Assembly: GCF_003368325.1 (NCBI RefSeq)
Contig: NZ_CP031466.1
Location: 2,418,001-2,482,000, forward strand
Reading direction: 5' to 3'
DNA length: 64,000 nt
From: Paraburkholderia caffeinilytica
Lineage (GTDB): Bacteria; Pseudomonadota; Gammaproteobacteria; Burkholderiales; Burkholderiaceae
Below are positions 27,079 through 36,742 of the stretch, in pieces. A program made the translations under genes and the position numbers. Each line of letters starts with the position of its first letter. Positions within the stretch are counted from its first letter, which is position 1. The notes beneath the pieces are model-generated. The model saw only the letters and a list, made by a program, of their open reading frames with translations, had not been told where the DNA came from and ran no database searches.

Positions 27079-27725
27079 GACAACAGGCTCCTTCTTCGAT
27101 CATGGTGGCGCACCCACTGCGACAGTGGAAAGCACACGACGAAATACAGCACGGCAACGAGTCCATAGATTTCCACCGGCTTCCCAACCCGGTCGACGAT
27201 GGCCTGCCCCCCATGCATCAATTCGGACATGCCGATCATGCTGACGATCGACGTGTCCTTGATAAGCGACAGATACTGGCCGATGAGCGGGGGCATCACG
27301 ATCTTTCCGGTCTGCGGCAGCACCACTGAAAAGAAAGCCTGCGTCCTGCTGAGCCCGAGGATCTGCGACACTTCCCACTGACCTTTCGGAACAGCCTCGA
27401 TGCCGGAGCGGAACACCTCCGCGATGTAGGCACCTTGATAGACGCTCAGGCCCACCACACCCGCTGCGAACACATCGATCGCATAGCCGAAATACGACAC
27501 GCCGAAATAGATGAACATCAGCGTGATCAGCACAGGCGTGCCGCGAAACAGTTCGGTATAGAGTCTTGCAATGCGCGGCGTACCCCAGGGCCCGAATGAA
27601 CGCAACACGGCTGCCAGCAAGCCGATCAACGTTGCGCCGGCAATCGCCGCCGCGGACAGAAGCAGTGTCGCCAGCAGACCCTGAATCAGGATCGCGAGGC
27701 TCGTCATCAGCAATTCGCTTGACAT
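27075..27725 (-). CDS. Polar amino-acid ABC transporter permease (second)
   Basis: 216 residues from the ATG at 27725 (GGAG site); the frame runs upstream to 27773 but this would invade the leader. HisM/GlnP family: [19 protein letters not shown] near the N-terminus and the EAA loop ([36 protein letters not shown]). About five membrane segments. It pairs with the other permease as a heterodimer, and the stop overlaps the ATPase start. Confidence 0.93.
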   Translation of the reverse strand: MSSELLMTSLAILIQGLLATLLLSAAAIAGATLIGLLAAVLRSFGPWGTPRIARLYTELFRGTPVLITLMFIYFGVSYFGYAIDVFAAGVVGLSVYQGAYIAEVFRSGIEAVPKGQWEVSQILGLSRTQAFFSVVLPQTGKIVMPPLIGQYLSLIKDTSIVSMIGMSELMHGGQAIVDRVGKPVEIYGLVAVLYFVVCFPLSQWVRHHDRRRSLLS

Positions 27726-27747
27726 CTTCGATCTCCGGTTTGGGCAC

Positions 27748-28464
27748 TCAGGTGCGATCGGCCTGTCGCGCAATAAGGAACGACCGGCGCGTGCGTTTCT
27801 TCATGACCAGCGGCGGATGAAAAATGCGCACACCGACCTGGTCCGCCACCCACGACAGGAAGTTGCTCAACACCAGATAGACGATCAGTGTGATCGTGAA
27901 GGTCTGAATATAGAGCAGCGTGCGTGCGTTGATCACCGTCGCTGTTCCGCTCAGCTCCGGAAGCGCGATCGCCGACAGAAGCGATGTGCCGAGCAGCAAC
28001 TGGATCAGGTTGTTGACGATCGCCGGATAGACGGCGCGCGCGGCCTGCGGCAGAACGACCTCGACAAAGATCTGCGAGCGCGAGAGGCCGAGGATCGACG
28101 CCGCCTCCAGCTGACCACGCGAGACGGACTGGATGCCCGCGCGAAATACCTCGGCCAGGTACGCGCCGACGTTCACCCCTAACGCAATGACACCCGCCGT
28201 GTAGGCGTTGAGCGTGATGCCGAGAGACGGCAAGCCAAAGAACACGATGAATATCTGCAGTAGTACTGGCGTATTGCGGATCGCCTCGATATAGACGCTC
28301 GCAATGGCACGCAGCAACCCAACGCGCGATGTGCTGGCGAGCGCCGTCAGCAAGCCGAGCAGCAGCGCGAGGACGAAAGCCAGCAGCGTAATCTGGAGTG
28401 TCAGCCAGGCAGCGTGAACGAAATCATTCCAGTAACCCGCAAGGGTCAGCCATTCATAGCTCAT
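27748..28464 (-). CDS. Polar amino-acid ABC transporter permease (first)
   Basis: 238 residues from the ATG at 28464, which has an excellent GGAGG site. HisM/GlnP family with IEAIRNTPVLLQIFIVFFGLP and the EAA loop EVFRAGIQSVSRGQLEAASILGLSRSQIFVEVVLPQ. It has a longer, basic C-terminal tail (MKKRTRRSFLIARQ) than its partner. It starts 40 bases after the binding-protein gene and ends 22 bases before the second permease. Confidence 0.93.
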   Translation of the reverse strand: MSYEWLTLAGYWNDFVHAAWLTLQITLLAFVLALLLGLLTALASTSRVGLLRAIASVYIEAIRNTPVLLQIFIVFFGLPSLGITLNAYTAGVIALGVNVGAYLAEVFRAGIQSVSRGQLEAASILGLSRSQIFVEVVLPQAARAVYPAIVNNLIQLLLGTSLLSAIALPELSGTATVINARTLLYIQTFTITLIVYLVLSNFLSWVADQVGVRIFHPPLVMKKRTRRSFLIARQADRT

Positions 28465-28504
28465 GGTTCCTCCGTCTCTCAACCGGCATGGAGCGGGCGC
28501 GGAT

Positions 28505-29338
28505 TCAATACTGTGGATTCAGCGGGAAGCGCGGGTCGGCGCCGAACCACTTCTTGTAGAGCTGCGCGTTCATCTTCGACGCGTTGACCTGAAACAGGAA
28601 CAGGTTCAGGTAATCGAGCCAGACCTGATCTCCCGCCTTCACGCCAAACGCGTTGTATTCGAGAGGAACCAGCGCTTCGTTGGTCACGGTCAGATCCGGA
28701 TCGAGCGATGCCTGATAGGCGAGGAAGTTGTTGTCCTCGATCATCGCGTCGGCCTGGCCCTGCTTGACGGCGAGAATTGCAGCCTCCGAACTGTCGAATT
28801 CCTGAATCTTCACCTGCATGTTCAGCGAGCGCACTTCGTCGCCGTTCGTGGAACCCTTGACGGTCGCAATCGTACGGTTCGACATGTCCTGGACGGACTT
28901 GATGCCGCTGCTCTTCTTCACGAGCAGCGCCTCGCTCGCCACAACGTACGGATTCGTGAACGCGATTTCCTTCGCGCGCTCGAGGTTGCGGGTGAAGTTG
29001 CAGAACACCACGTCAACCTTGCTGGTCTGAAGGTTCGGAATGCGATTGGCGCTTGTCGTATTCACAACCTCGAGCTTGACGCCCATCTGCTTCGCCAGTT
29101 CCTTCGCCAGGTCGACGTCGTAACCATCGGGCTGGCCGTCCTTGTTGTAAAAGCCGAACGGTGCGAAGGTCAGACAATCGCCTACTCGCAGCGTCCCGCG
29201 TTGCAGAACCTGCTTCAACGTCGAATTGGCCGAGTCTCCCTGATCGGGCGTGGCGATCTTTGTGCAACCGGCCAACACCAGCAGACCGGTCACGGCGAAC
29301 AAACAAGCAAATCTTGCGCTTTCTCTGACAAATCTCAT
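28505..29338 (-). CDS. Amino-acid ABC transporter substrate-binding lipoprotein
   Basis: 277 residues from the ATG at 29338. The signal peptide ends in a lipobox (VLAGC), so the protein is probably anchored in the inner membrane on the periplasmic side. Family 3 binding-protein features follow: LRVGDCLTFAPFGFYNKDGQPDGYDVDLAKELAKQMGVKLE, VDVVFCNFTRNLERAKEIAFTNPY, and the second-lobe IATVKGSTNGDE. It heads the operon and should bind a polar amino acid or opine-like compound. A frame extension to 29449 adds only leader sequence. Confidence 0.93.
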   Translation of the reverse strand: MRFVRESARFACLFAVTGLLVLAGCTKIATPDQGDSANSTLKQVLQRGTLRVGDCLTFAPFGFYNKDGQPDGYDVDLAKELAKQMGVKLEVVNTTSANRIPNLQTSKVDVVFCNFTRNLERAKEIAFTNPYVVASEALLVKKSSGIKSVQDMSNRTIATVKGSTNGDEVRSLNMQVKIQEFDSSEAAILAVKQGQADAMIEDNNFLAYQASLDPDLTVTNEALVPLEYNAFGVKAGDQVWLDYLNLFLFQVNASKMNAQLYKKWFGADPRFPLNPQY

Positions 29339-29838
29339 TTTCGGGTCCGATCTGAAGTAAGGAGTCGGTGCGGGGAAAAAAGCGATCGGCATGGCGTACG
29401 CAGCATGCTCCGACGGGTTAGATCGGAATGATCGTGCGCTCACGCTCAACTGTCTGATATACCGGAATGGTGTCCGACACAGCAGATGAGACGCAGTGTT
29501 TCATGGAAAAAAAATCGTTGCAATGGGGTATTCGTCAGTACACCCGGTGTGCGTTTTATCGTTCTTCGAGTCTTGCAAGCTGAAGGAATCCGCACGATCA
29601 ACCGGATCAAGAGCCGCCTGTCGCCGCTCCTTTCCGATTCGCGCTTTCAGATTCAATATCAAACCTGCCGCACAGGCCACACAGGCCACGCGGCGCCGTG
29701 AGGAAAGTGGAATTGTTCGAGCCACTCGGATCGCAGGGCGATGTTGATAAACTACGCCGCTATTTGATTCGACCGGTTGCCGCGATGGTGGATACCGTCT
29801 CAGCCGAACCGTCGCCCATCTAACAACAGGATTTGACA
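29339..29838. other. 500-bp intergenic region upstream of the amino-acid ABC operon and the small exported protein
   Basis: No credible gene on either strand. It must carry the divergent promoters for the binding-protein gene (minus) and the small periplasmic protein (plus). Local composition around 29505-29560 and 29635-29670 is less GC-rich than the coding regions. I see no clear operator. Confidence 0.4.
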
Positions 29839-30168
29839 ATGAAACGCGTAGTCGTATCGGCCGTGCTCGCGGTGTGCCTTGCCCAGCCGGCCGTTGAGGC
29901 CGTTGCACAGACCGTCAGCGATCAGTGTTTTGCGATCGGCGATATTGCCGGACAGGTGGCCTCGTGGCGTGCGCACAAGAAGACGAAAGCGCAGGCACTC
30001 GATCAGGCGGCCAGGTACTACAAAGGTGAATCCGACCGGCAAGCCGTCTCCGCCATCGTCGAAAAGATCTACAGCCCGAACGCCCCCCACATGACGCCCG
30101 ATCAGGCCAGCATGGCGTTCACGTCGGACTGTGCGAACCAGCACAAATCGCAGGCACCCACGCAGTAG
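29839..30168 (+). CDS. Small periplasmic hypothetical protein, two-cysteine type
   Basis: 109 residues from the ATG at 29839 (AGGA site). Signal peptide MKRVVVSAVLAVCLAQPAVEA. The mature part has one Cys near the start (SDQCFAIG) and one near the end (TSDCANQH), with a central helix and VEKIYSPNAPHMTPDQA. The same plan (Cys, long helix, aliphatic-Tyr, Pro-x-QA, Cys) is seen in the small protein at 43831-44241, so they may be one family. A disulfide between the two cysteines is plausible. Function unknown. It converges with the galactan operon. Confidence 0.65.
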   Translation: MKRVVVSAVLAVCLAQPAVEAVAQTVSDQCFAIGDIAGQVASWRAHKKTKAQALDQAARYYKGESDRQAVSAIVEKIYSPNAPHMTPDQASMAFTSDCANQHKSQAPTQ

Positions 30169-30218
30169 TGCCTGCTATCCGCACGGCCATTGCGCCGCAC
30201 TAGCGGTTGGAGCGAGGA

Positions 30219-31379
30219 CTACCGCTTCCGAAACGCATCCAGCGACGTCAACGCGTTCCCGTGGAAATCAAACAACGTGTTGTTGTCCCACTGATCGCCC
30301 GCGCCGACTTTCCATCCTACGTTCGGTGTCGGGATCCATTCCGGCTCCCACCAGAACACCCCCTTGCCGTGTCCGCCGGGTATCGCCTTCACGATGTCCG
30401 TCACCGCGCCGATAAACTGCGCCTGGCCGGCCGGTGTCTGCGGGAAGGTCGTGGAACCGGTATTGGTCATCGAGTTGGGTTCCGAATCGCCGTCGCTGGT
30501 GGTCCACGGATACGCAGTCTCGACGACCATCACATCCTTGTCGTAGCGCGTCGCCATATCGTTCGCATTGTTCTGCAGGTCGCTTAACGAGCCCTGCCAC
30601 TGCGGGTAGTAGGACAGGCCGATCACATCGAACGTGACGCCGCGTTGTACGGCGCTGTCGAACCACCAACGGCTCGTCGCATTGTTGCCGCCGCTGTCGA
30701 GGTGCAGCATGACCTTGATCCGTTCATCGACGGATTTGACCGCATCGTGCCCGGCCTTCAGCAACTGCGCGAGATTGTCCCACTGATCGTACTTGCCGAG
30801 CGGCCACAGCATGCCGCCGGTGATTTCATTGCCGACCTGAACCCACTCCGGATGCACACCGTCGCGCTTGAGCATCGTGAGGACCTTCGACGTGTAGTCG
30901 GACAGCAGCGCACAGGTTTGCACGATATCCTTGCCCGCCCAGTCGTGAGGCGGATACTGCTTGCCCGGATCGGCCCACCAGTCGCTGTAGTGGAAATCGA
31001 TCAGCACGCGCATGCCGAGCGCAGCGGCGCGGCGAGCCAGCACACGTACGTGTTCGGCATTGTTGTAACCCGCTGCTGGGCTTTGGTCGGCCGGAAAAAA
31101 GTTCGGATTGCCAGGATCGTTCCACACCTTGATGCGGATCGAGTCGACGCCGTGACTCTTCAGAATGAAGAGGCAGTCGAGCGGCACACCGTGCTCGTAA
31201 AACTTCGCGCCGTTGGCCTCGAGTTCCAGCAACGTCGATATATCGGCGCCTTTCGCAAACCGGTTGCCGCGGCCTGCCAGGTCGAGTTCAGCGGCAACAG
31301 CCGGCGAGCCGACCATTGCGCCAACACCCGCTGCGGCCCCAGCAGACGCGAGCCATCCGAGCATTTCTCTTCTGTTCAT
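30219..31379 (-). CDS. ganB: Arabinogalactan endo-beta-1,4-galactanase (GH53)
   Basis: 386 residues. The N-terminus is a signal peptide with a possible twin-arginine start (NRREMLGWLASAG). GH53 features: FAKGADISTLLELEANG, VDSIRIKVWNDP, IDFHYSDWWADPGKQ, acid/base Glu185 in WVQVGNEITGGMLWP, nucleophile Glu287 in VMVVETAYPW, and VFWWEPEWIP. The enzyme cuts beta-1,4-galactan side chains of plant pectin outside the cytoplasm to galacto-oligosaccharides. It is the last gene of the galactan operon, after the GH42 gene. Confidence 0.92.
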   Translation of the reverse strand: MNRREMLGWLASAGAAAGVGAMVGSPAVAAELDLAGRGNRFAKGADISTLLELEANGAKFYEHGVPLDCLFILKSHGVDSIRIKVWNDPGNPNFFPADQSPAAGYNNAEHVRVLARRAAALGMRVLIDFHYSDWWADPGKQYPPHDWAGKDIVQTCALLSDYTSKVLTMLKRDGVHPEWVQVGNEITGGMLWPLGKYDQWDNLAQLLKAGHDAVKSVDERIKVMLHLDSGGNNATSRWWFDSAVQRGVTFDVIGLSYYPQWQGSLSDLQNNANDMATRYDKDVMVVETAYPWTTSDGDSEPNSMTNTGSTTFPQTPAGQAQFIGAVTDIVKAIPGGHGKGVFWWEPEWIPTPNVGWKVGAGDQWDNNTLFDFHGNALTSLDAFRKR

Positions 31380-31508
31380 TTGTCACCCTCCATCGATTGA
31401 ATGGCGGCTCTTTTGAAGGCCGCCTGTTCCGGGTTGAAGCGCTTGAATTTCTGCCTCCGATAACGCCTTCTTCGTACTTGCTCAAGTCAACTGCATTGAC
31501 GCGAAGCG

Positions 31509-33473
31509 CTACGCGCTCCTCCAAACGCTGACGTCGCCGGTTTTCAACTGCGAATGTCCCAGCACAAAAATCGCATTGGCCGGTGCGGGTGCCTGCACTT
31601 GCTCCGGACCGAAGTTGAACGCGAAAGTCAGATCGCCACGCCGGCGAATGCGCAAGCCGTCAGCCAGATGTTGCGTCTCGATGCCGGCATCGTTCGCGGC
31701 CTGCTGCAAAACCGCGCGATGCAACGCGTGCGATAACCAGCCCGCCACATAGCGAACCTTTCCGTGGGAGAGGATCGCCGGCCACGTGTCGTCGAATTGC
31801 GCGTCGACGGTCGTCTCGCCATTGGCGCGAACGTGCTCGCGCCAATGCAACGCGACACCTTGCGTGCCGCCGATCGAAAGCGCGGGTTGGAGCGTCGGCC
31901 GCAGCGTTTCGACTTCAAGCACCTGCATCGGCAAAACGCGTTGCAACGCGCCGGGCGGCAAGCTCGAAGGAATGGCAAAGGTCGTGGTCTTCGAACCGCT
32001 CCTCGGACCGAAGACCCACTGCGCCGAACTCCGCTCGATCTGCTCGACGAGCGCGTCGTCGATCACGGCAATGCTCGGCACCACCACCAGCCGGTACGGC
32101 GAAAGGTCGGCCCTGCTCGACACGATATCGACGTCGAGGCCGAGTTCACGCAGCGCCTCGTAGTAGTCGAACGCCAGCGTCTGATAGTCGAAGGTTTTGC
32201 CATGACGCTGAATCTCGAACATCCATTGCGTCTCGTAGTCGAACACGAGCGCGGTGGCCGCGCGCGCCGGTGCGCCGAGCCCGGACAACGCCGCGGACGA
32301 GGCAATTTCACGCGCCGCCTGCTGCACTTCAAGACCGCCAGGCGATAGTTCGTTGTTCGGCAAGTTGAGACCCGAATGCATCTGTTCCTGCGCATACGGA
32401 CACTGGCGCCAGCGGAAATACGACACCAGTTCCGCGCCGTGCGCGAGTGCTTCATACGCCCACAGCCTGACCATGCCCTTCGCCGGCACAGGATTCCACG
32501 CTGCCCAGTTCACCGGCCCTGCCTGTTGCTCCATCACCCAGAATCGGCCGGCGCCGATCGCGCGGTAACGGTCGTGATCGAAGGCGGAGACGTCGGGATG
32601 CGCGGTGCGTGCGTAACGCGCTTTCTGCTCTTCAGGCAGAGCGATCGATTCCGTGCGCGCGATCGGATAGCTGTCCCACGCGGCCACGTCGAGCGCGTTG
32701 TCTTCGGCGAAACGGTAATGATCGAAGGTCGTGAAGAAGCCCATGAAGTTGTGCAGCAGATCCGCCCCGGGTGCATGCTCGCGCAGCACGTCGATCTGCT
32801 CGCGGTGAAAGCTCGCCACCTCGTCCGACATGAAGCGCCGGAAGTCGAGCAGATGGATCGGATTGGCGTCGGTGGGCGTGAGGTTAGGCAGGCCGATCGT
32901 CTCGAACGACGGATACTCCATGCTCCAGAATACGTTGCCCCACGCGTCGTTCAACGCCTCGACGCGCTCGTAGCGATGTCGCAACCACGTCTGAAAACGC
33001 GTCAGTGCCGCGCTCGAATAGCTCGGCACGGTCTCGTGGCAGCCGAGTTCGTTATCGGTCTGCCACGCGACGATAGACGGATGCCTTCCGTAGCGCTCCG
33101 CCATCGCGGTGACAATGCGCACGCATTCGCGCCGATAGGTGTCGCTGGATATATCGTAGTGGCGGCGCGAGCCGAAATTCCAGCGCACGCCGTCCGCGCG
33201 CACCGGCAACACATCCGGATGCGCGTCGATCAGCCACTTCGGCGGCGACGCGGTCGGCGTACCGAGCACGAGCTTCAGCCCCGCGGCCGCCAGCGTCTCG
33301 ACGGCTTCGTCGAGCCAGCCCCAAGTGAATTCGCCGGCTTGTGGTTCCATCCGGCTCCACGCGAACTCAGCGATCCGCACATGCGTGATACCGAGTTCGA
33401 CCATACGCTTCGCATCGTCGGCCCACATCGAACGCGGCCATTGTTCCGGGTAGTAGCAAACGCCAAGTTGCAT
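31509..33473 (-). CDS. ganA: Beta-galactosidase, GH42
   Basis: 654 residues, normal for GH42. GVCYYPEQWP at the start, acid/base Glu142 in WQTDNELGCH and nucleophile Glu315 in FWVMEQQAGPVNW; the trimerisation domain (ALVFDYETQWMFEIQ, VVVPSIAVIDDALVEQIE) and a small C-terminal domain follow. No signal peptide, so it acts in the cytoplasm on imported galacto-oligosaccharides, releasing galactose. It lies directly after the second permease gene (38-base gap) and before GH53, as in Bacillus ganA-ganB. Confidence 0.95.
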   Translation of the reverse strand: MQLGVCYYPEQWPRSMWADDAKRMVELGITHVRIAEFAWSRMEPQAGEFTWGWLDEAVETLAAAGLKLVLGTPTASPPKWLIDAHPDVLPVRADGVRWNFGSRRHYDISSDTYRRECVRIVTAMAERYGRHPSIVAWQTDNELGCHETVPSYSSAALTRFQTWLRHRYERVEALNDAWGNVFWSMEYPSFETIGLPNLTPTDANPIHLLDFRRFMSDEVASFHREQIDVLREHAPGADLLHNFMGFFTTFDHYRFAEDNALDVAAWDSYPIARTESIALPEEQKARYARTAHPDVSAFDHDRYRAIGAGRFWVMEQQAGPVNWAAWNPVPAKGMVRLWAYEALAHGAELVSYFRWRQCPYAQEQMHSGLNLPNNELSPGGLEVQQAAREIASSAALSGLGAPARAATALVFDYETQWMFEIQRHGKTFDYQTLAFDYYEALRELGLDVDIVSSRADLSPYRLVVVPSIAVIDDALVEQIERSSAQWVFGPRSGSKTTTFAIPSSLPPGALQRVLPMQVLEVETLRPTLQPALSIGGTQGVALHWREHVRANGETTVDAQFDDTWPAILSHGKVRYVAGWLSHALHRAVLQQAANDAGIETQHLADGLRIRRRGDLTFAFNFGPEQVQAPAPANAIFVLGHSQLKTGDVSVWRSA

Positions 33474-33511
33474 GAGAGAGTCTCTTTGTTAGATGACGGC
33501 AAACAGGGCGA

Positions 33512-34363
33512 TCAGCCCTTGCTTGCACCAAAAGTCAGGCCCGCGACGAAATGCTTCTGCATCAGGAAGAACATCAGCACCGAGGGCAATGCGGCGAGCA
33601 CCGAGCCGGCGGCGACCAGATTCCAGGCCGTCGTCCATTGACCTTTGAGCGCGGCGACGCCCACGGTGATCGGCGCGGCCTCATCGCCTTGCGTGAGGCA
33701 CAGTGCCCAGAAATAGTCGTTCCAGACAAACGTGAATACGAGGATGCCCAGCGCGGCGAGCGCGGGCCGGATCAGCGGCAGCACGATGCGCCAGTAGATC
33801 GTCCATTCGCTCGCCCCTTCAACGCGCGCCGCCTCGATCATCTCGAACGGCAGCTGCTTGATGAAGTTGCGCAGAAACAGCGTGCAAAACCCGGTCTGAA
33901 ACGACACGTGAAAAATCACCAGCGCCCACACGCTGTTGAAGAGCCCCACTTTCAACGCCATGTCGCGCACCGGAATCATCAGAATCTGGATCGGTACGAA
34001 GTTGCCGGCGACAAAGGCGAACAGCACAGCGGTGTTGCCCGGAAACCGGTAGGTCGCCAAAGCGAAGCCCGCCATCGACGCCAGCACGATCGCGCCGATC
34101 ACCGAAGGCACCGTAATCACCACGCTATTGGCGAAGTAATGGAGCATCGGCGTTTGCGTGAGCGCCGTGCCGTAGTTTTCGATTAACGCAAAATGCCTGG
34201 GCCAGCCCCAGTAATCGCCTTGCGACAACTCATCCGAAGAGCGGATCGACGTGACGAGCACGGCCAGCATCGGCAGCAGCCATACGAGCAGCGCGAGCGG
34301 CAAAGACGCCTTGTATAGCGTGCGATTGAGCGGTTTCCAGCGTTCGACGGGAAGCGGATACAT
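33512..34363 (-). CDS. ganQ: Carbohydrate ABC transporter permease, GanQ/MalG type
   Basis: 283 residues from the ATG at 34363 (AGGAG site); the frame extends to 34459 but overlaps the previous gene. Six membrane segments and the MalG-type EAA loop (LPFEMIEAARVEGASEWTIYWRIVLPLIRPAL). It forms the import channel with the GanP-like permease encoded 19 bases upstream. Confidence 0.92.
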   Translation of the reverse strand: MYPLPVERWKPLNRTLYKASLPLALLVWLLPMLAVLVTSIRSSDELSQGDYWGWPRHFALIENYGTALTQTPMLHYFANSVVITVPSVIGAIVLASMAGFALATYRFPGNTAVLFAFVAGNFVPIQILMIPVRDMALKVGLFNSVWALVIFHVSFQTGFCTLFLRNFIKQLPFEMIEAARVEGASEWTIYWRIVLPLIRPALAALGILVFTFVWNDYFWALCLTQGDEAAPITVGVAALKGQWTTAWNLVAAGSVLAALPSVLMFFLMQKHFVAGLTFGASKG

Positions 34364-34382
34364 GACACGTGACTCCTGAAAA

Positions 34383-35288
34383 TCAGTGTTCTTCGCGCAG
34401 CATGCGGCGCAGGTGGAACACGATGTAGACGAGCATGATGGCGAACAGCACGACGGCAATCGCCGCGGAATAGCCTTCGCGGTAGTACTTGATCGCCTGG
34501 TCGTACATGTAATAAGCGAGCACGGTCGAGCTATCGAAGGGACCGCCGCCGCTCATCACCGCAATCAGGTCGAAGCTGCGCAGCGCGCCGATCACGGTCA
34601 GCACGACTGCCATGAACGTGGCGGGCCGCAGTTGCGGAAGGATCACGTGCCATAGCAGGCGCACGCCTTTCGCGCCCTCCATGCGCGCCGCCTCGACCAC
34701 TTCGGGATTGATGCCCGTTAGCCCGGTGAGATACAGCACCATGCAGAACGGCGTTTGCGGCCAGAGGGCGGCGAAGATGATGCCGAAGGTCACCGTACCC
34801 GGATCGCCGAGCACAGGAATGCCGTGACCGACAATCAGACGCAGCAGGCCGAAACCGGGATCGTAGAACCAGCTGAACACGAGACCGACCACCACGCCCG
34901 ATAGCACGAATGGCGCGAAAAACAGCGACTTCACGACCCGCATGCCACGGATATGCTGGTTCAGATATAGCGCGAACAGCAGCCCGAGCGGCGGCGCCAG
35001 CAGGAAAAGCGCGAGCCAGATCAGGTTGTTCCTGAGCGCCGTGTAGAACGTGTCCGCATGGAACAGCTCGATGTAGTTATCGAAGCCCGCGAACGTCTTC
35101 GGCGTCATTCCGTCCCAGTTGTAAAAACTGAGCGAAATGCTGCTGATGATCGGATAGATCACGCACAGGCAGAACAACGCGCAACCCGGCAACAGGAAGA
35201 AAAGCGCCGCGCGGTGCTGATGACGGCGCGTCGTGGAGACGTGCCGGCGCCGCGCCGCGGGCAGGCGGCGCGCTACGGAATGAGACAT
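34383..35288 (-). CDS. ganP: Carbohydrate ABC transporter permease, GanP/MalF type
   Basis: 301 residues, six membrane segments, MalF-like EAA loop (INPEVVEAARMEGAKGVRLLWHVILPQLRPATF). The N-terminus is very basic (RRLPAARRRHVSTTRRHQHR) before the first membrane segment. It starts 75 bases after the binding-protein gene, within the same operon. Confidence 0.93.
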   Translation of the reverse strand: MSHSVARRLPAARRRHVSTTRRHQHRAALFFLLPGCALFCLCVIYPIISSISLSFYNWDGMTPKTFAGFDNYIELFHADTFYTALRNNLIWLALFLLAPPLGLLFALYLNQHIRGMRVVKSLFFAPFVLSGVVVGLVFSWFYDPGFGLLRLIVGHGIPVLGDPGTVTFGIIFAALWPQTPFCMVLYLTGLTGINPEVVEAARMEGAKGVRLLWHVILPQLRPATFMAVVLTVIGALRSFDLIAVMSGGGPFDSSTVLAYYMYDQAIKYYREGYSAAIAVVLFAIMLVYIVFHLRRMLREEH

Positions 35289-35363
35289 GATCGGGCCTGG
35301 TCGGAGATCGAGGGAGATCGAAGGCGAGCGCCAGCGGTTGCTGCCCTGCTGGCGCTCCGGGGC

Positions 35364-36617
35364 TTACTTCTTGTAGATGCGCTTGCGGGTCGCTTCGAGG
35401 CGGACGAGCACGGCGTCGAGTTGCGACGGATCGCTGTAGAACTGCTGCATCGCCTTCATGCCCTCGTCGGCCATTTCCTTTTGCATGTCGCGATCGTAGA
35501 ACTGGGCGATGCCGCCCTTCGTGTTGGCAAGCGTCTGGAAGCCGACCTTCGAAATCTCGTCGTCAGGTTCGGCCGCCTGGCTGTTCGACGGCAACGTCCC
35601 CCAACCCTTCGCGAGATCGGCGTTGATCTGCGGCTGTTCCATGAAGGCCAGCAGTCTGCGGGCATCGGCCTTGTTCTTTGCTTTGGCCGGAATCAGCAGC
35701 ACGTTGACCGGACCGTCTTCGGCCATCGGCACGTTCGCGTCGATCACCGGGAAGCGGAAGAAACCGGTCTGCGGCTTGACCGATGGCGGAATGCTCGCCG
35801 AGAAGAACGTGCCCATCAGCATCATCGAGGCCTTGCCGTTCACGAGGAACGGGGCAATCGAATCGAGGTCGTAGGAGAGCGCGTTGTCGATGAAGTAGTG
35901 ATCGTCGATCAGCGTTTTCCACGCGGTGTAGACCTTTTTGACGCGTGCATCGGTGTAGGGAATTTCGCCGGCCATCAACTGCTGGTGGAATGCGTTGCCG
36001 TTGATGCGCAGGTCGAGATAGTCGAACCACGCGGCAAGCGTCCAGCTATCGCGTGCGGCAACGGCGATCGGTGCAACGCCGCTTGCCTTGAGTTTTTTGC
36101 AGGCGTCGAGAAATTCATCCCACGTTTTCGGTTCGCCTTTGATGCCGGCCTTCTCGAACAGATCCTTGCGATAGAAGAAGCCGTAGGCGTCGTAACCGAG
36201 CGGCGCGGCATACTGTTTGCCCTTATACGTCGAAGCATCCTTCACCGACGCGTACTGCTGCGACCAGCCGTTCTTGCTCCAGTCCGACGACAGGTCTTCC
36301 AGCAAGCCGCGTTGCGCGTAATACGCCATGCGCTCGCCGTCATGCCACGACACGACATCCGGCGCGTCGGTGGCGAGCCAACCGCCCATCTGCACCTTGT
36401 ATGCTTCCTCGCTGACGTAGGTCACCTTGAGGTCGACGTCGGGATTGGCTTTCTTGAACTTGTCGAACGCGTCCTGCCACGTCGAGCGCTGATTGCCGCG
36501 CGCCGATACGTTGACGGTCAACGTGGCCGCGTCGGCCGCGGTGGCGCAGAGCGTGCCTGCAACCAGCGCGGCGGCGATCGACGCGTATGCCAGACGGCGA
36601 AGGCGAAGAGAAATCAT
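35364..36617 (-). CDS. ganS: Extracellular sugar-binding protein of the galactan ABC importer
   Basis: 417 residues. Sec signal peptide (MISLRLRRLAYASIAAALVAGTLCATAADA). Family 1 sugar-binding protein features: DAFDKFKKANPDVDLKVTYVSEEAYKVQMGGWLATDAPDVVSWH and GKQYAAPLGYDAYGFFYRKDLFEKAGI. It should present galacto-oligosaccharides to the permeases. No lipobox, as expected for a Gram-negative periplasmic protein, unlike Bacillus GanS. Confidence 0.9.
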   Translation of the reverse strand: MISLRLRRLAYASIAAALVAGTLCATAADAATLTVNVSARGNQRSTWQDAFDKFKKANPDVDLKVTYVSEEAYKVQMGGWLATDAPDVVSWHDGERMAYYAQRGLLEDLSSDWSKNGWSQQYASVKDASTYKGKQYAAPLGYDAYGFFYRKDLFEKAGIKGEPKTWDEFLDACKKLKASGVAPIAVAARDSWTLAAWFDYLDLRINGNAFHQQLMAGEIPYTDARVKKVYTAWKTLIDDHYFIDNALSYDLDSIAPFLVNGKASMMLMGTFFSASIPPSVKPQTGFFRFPVIDANVPMAEDGPVNVLLIPAKAKNKADARRLLAFMEQPQINADLAKGWGTLPSNSQAAEPDDEISKVGFQTLANTKGGIAQFYDRDMQKEMADEGMKAMQQFYSDPSQLDAVLVRLEATRKRIYKK

Positions 36618-36742
36618 CTTATGTCTCCTTGACTACCTTGTTGGCTGACAGCGGCTCGCTGCCAGACGATGTACCCGCTCTGTGGCGGAATAGGGTCGGG
36701 TGAATCCGGTGGTGCTTTGGTGTTTTGGATGCCCGAGGCGCC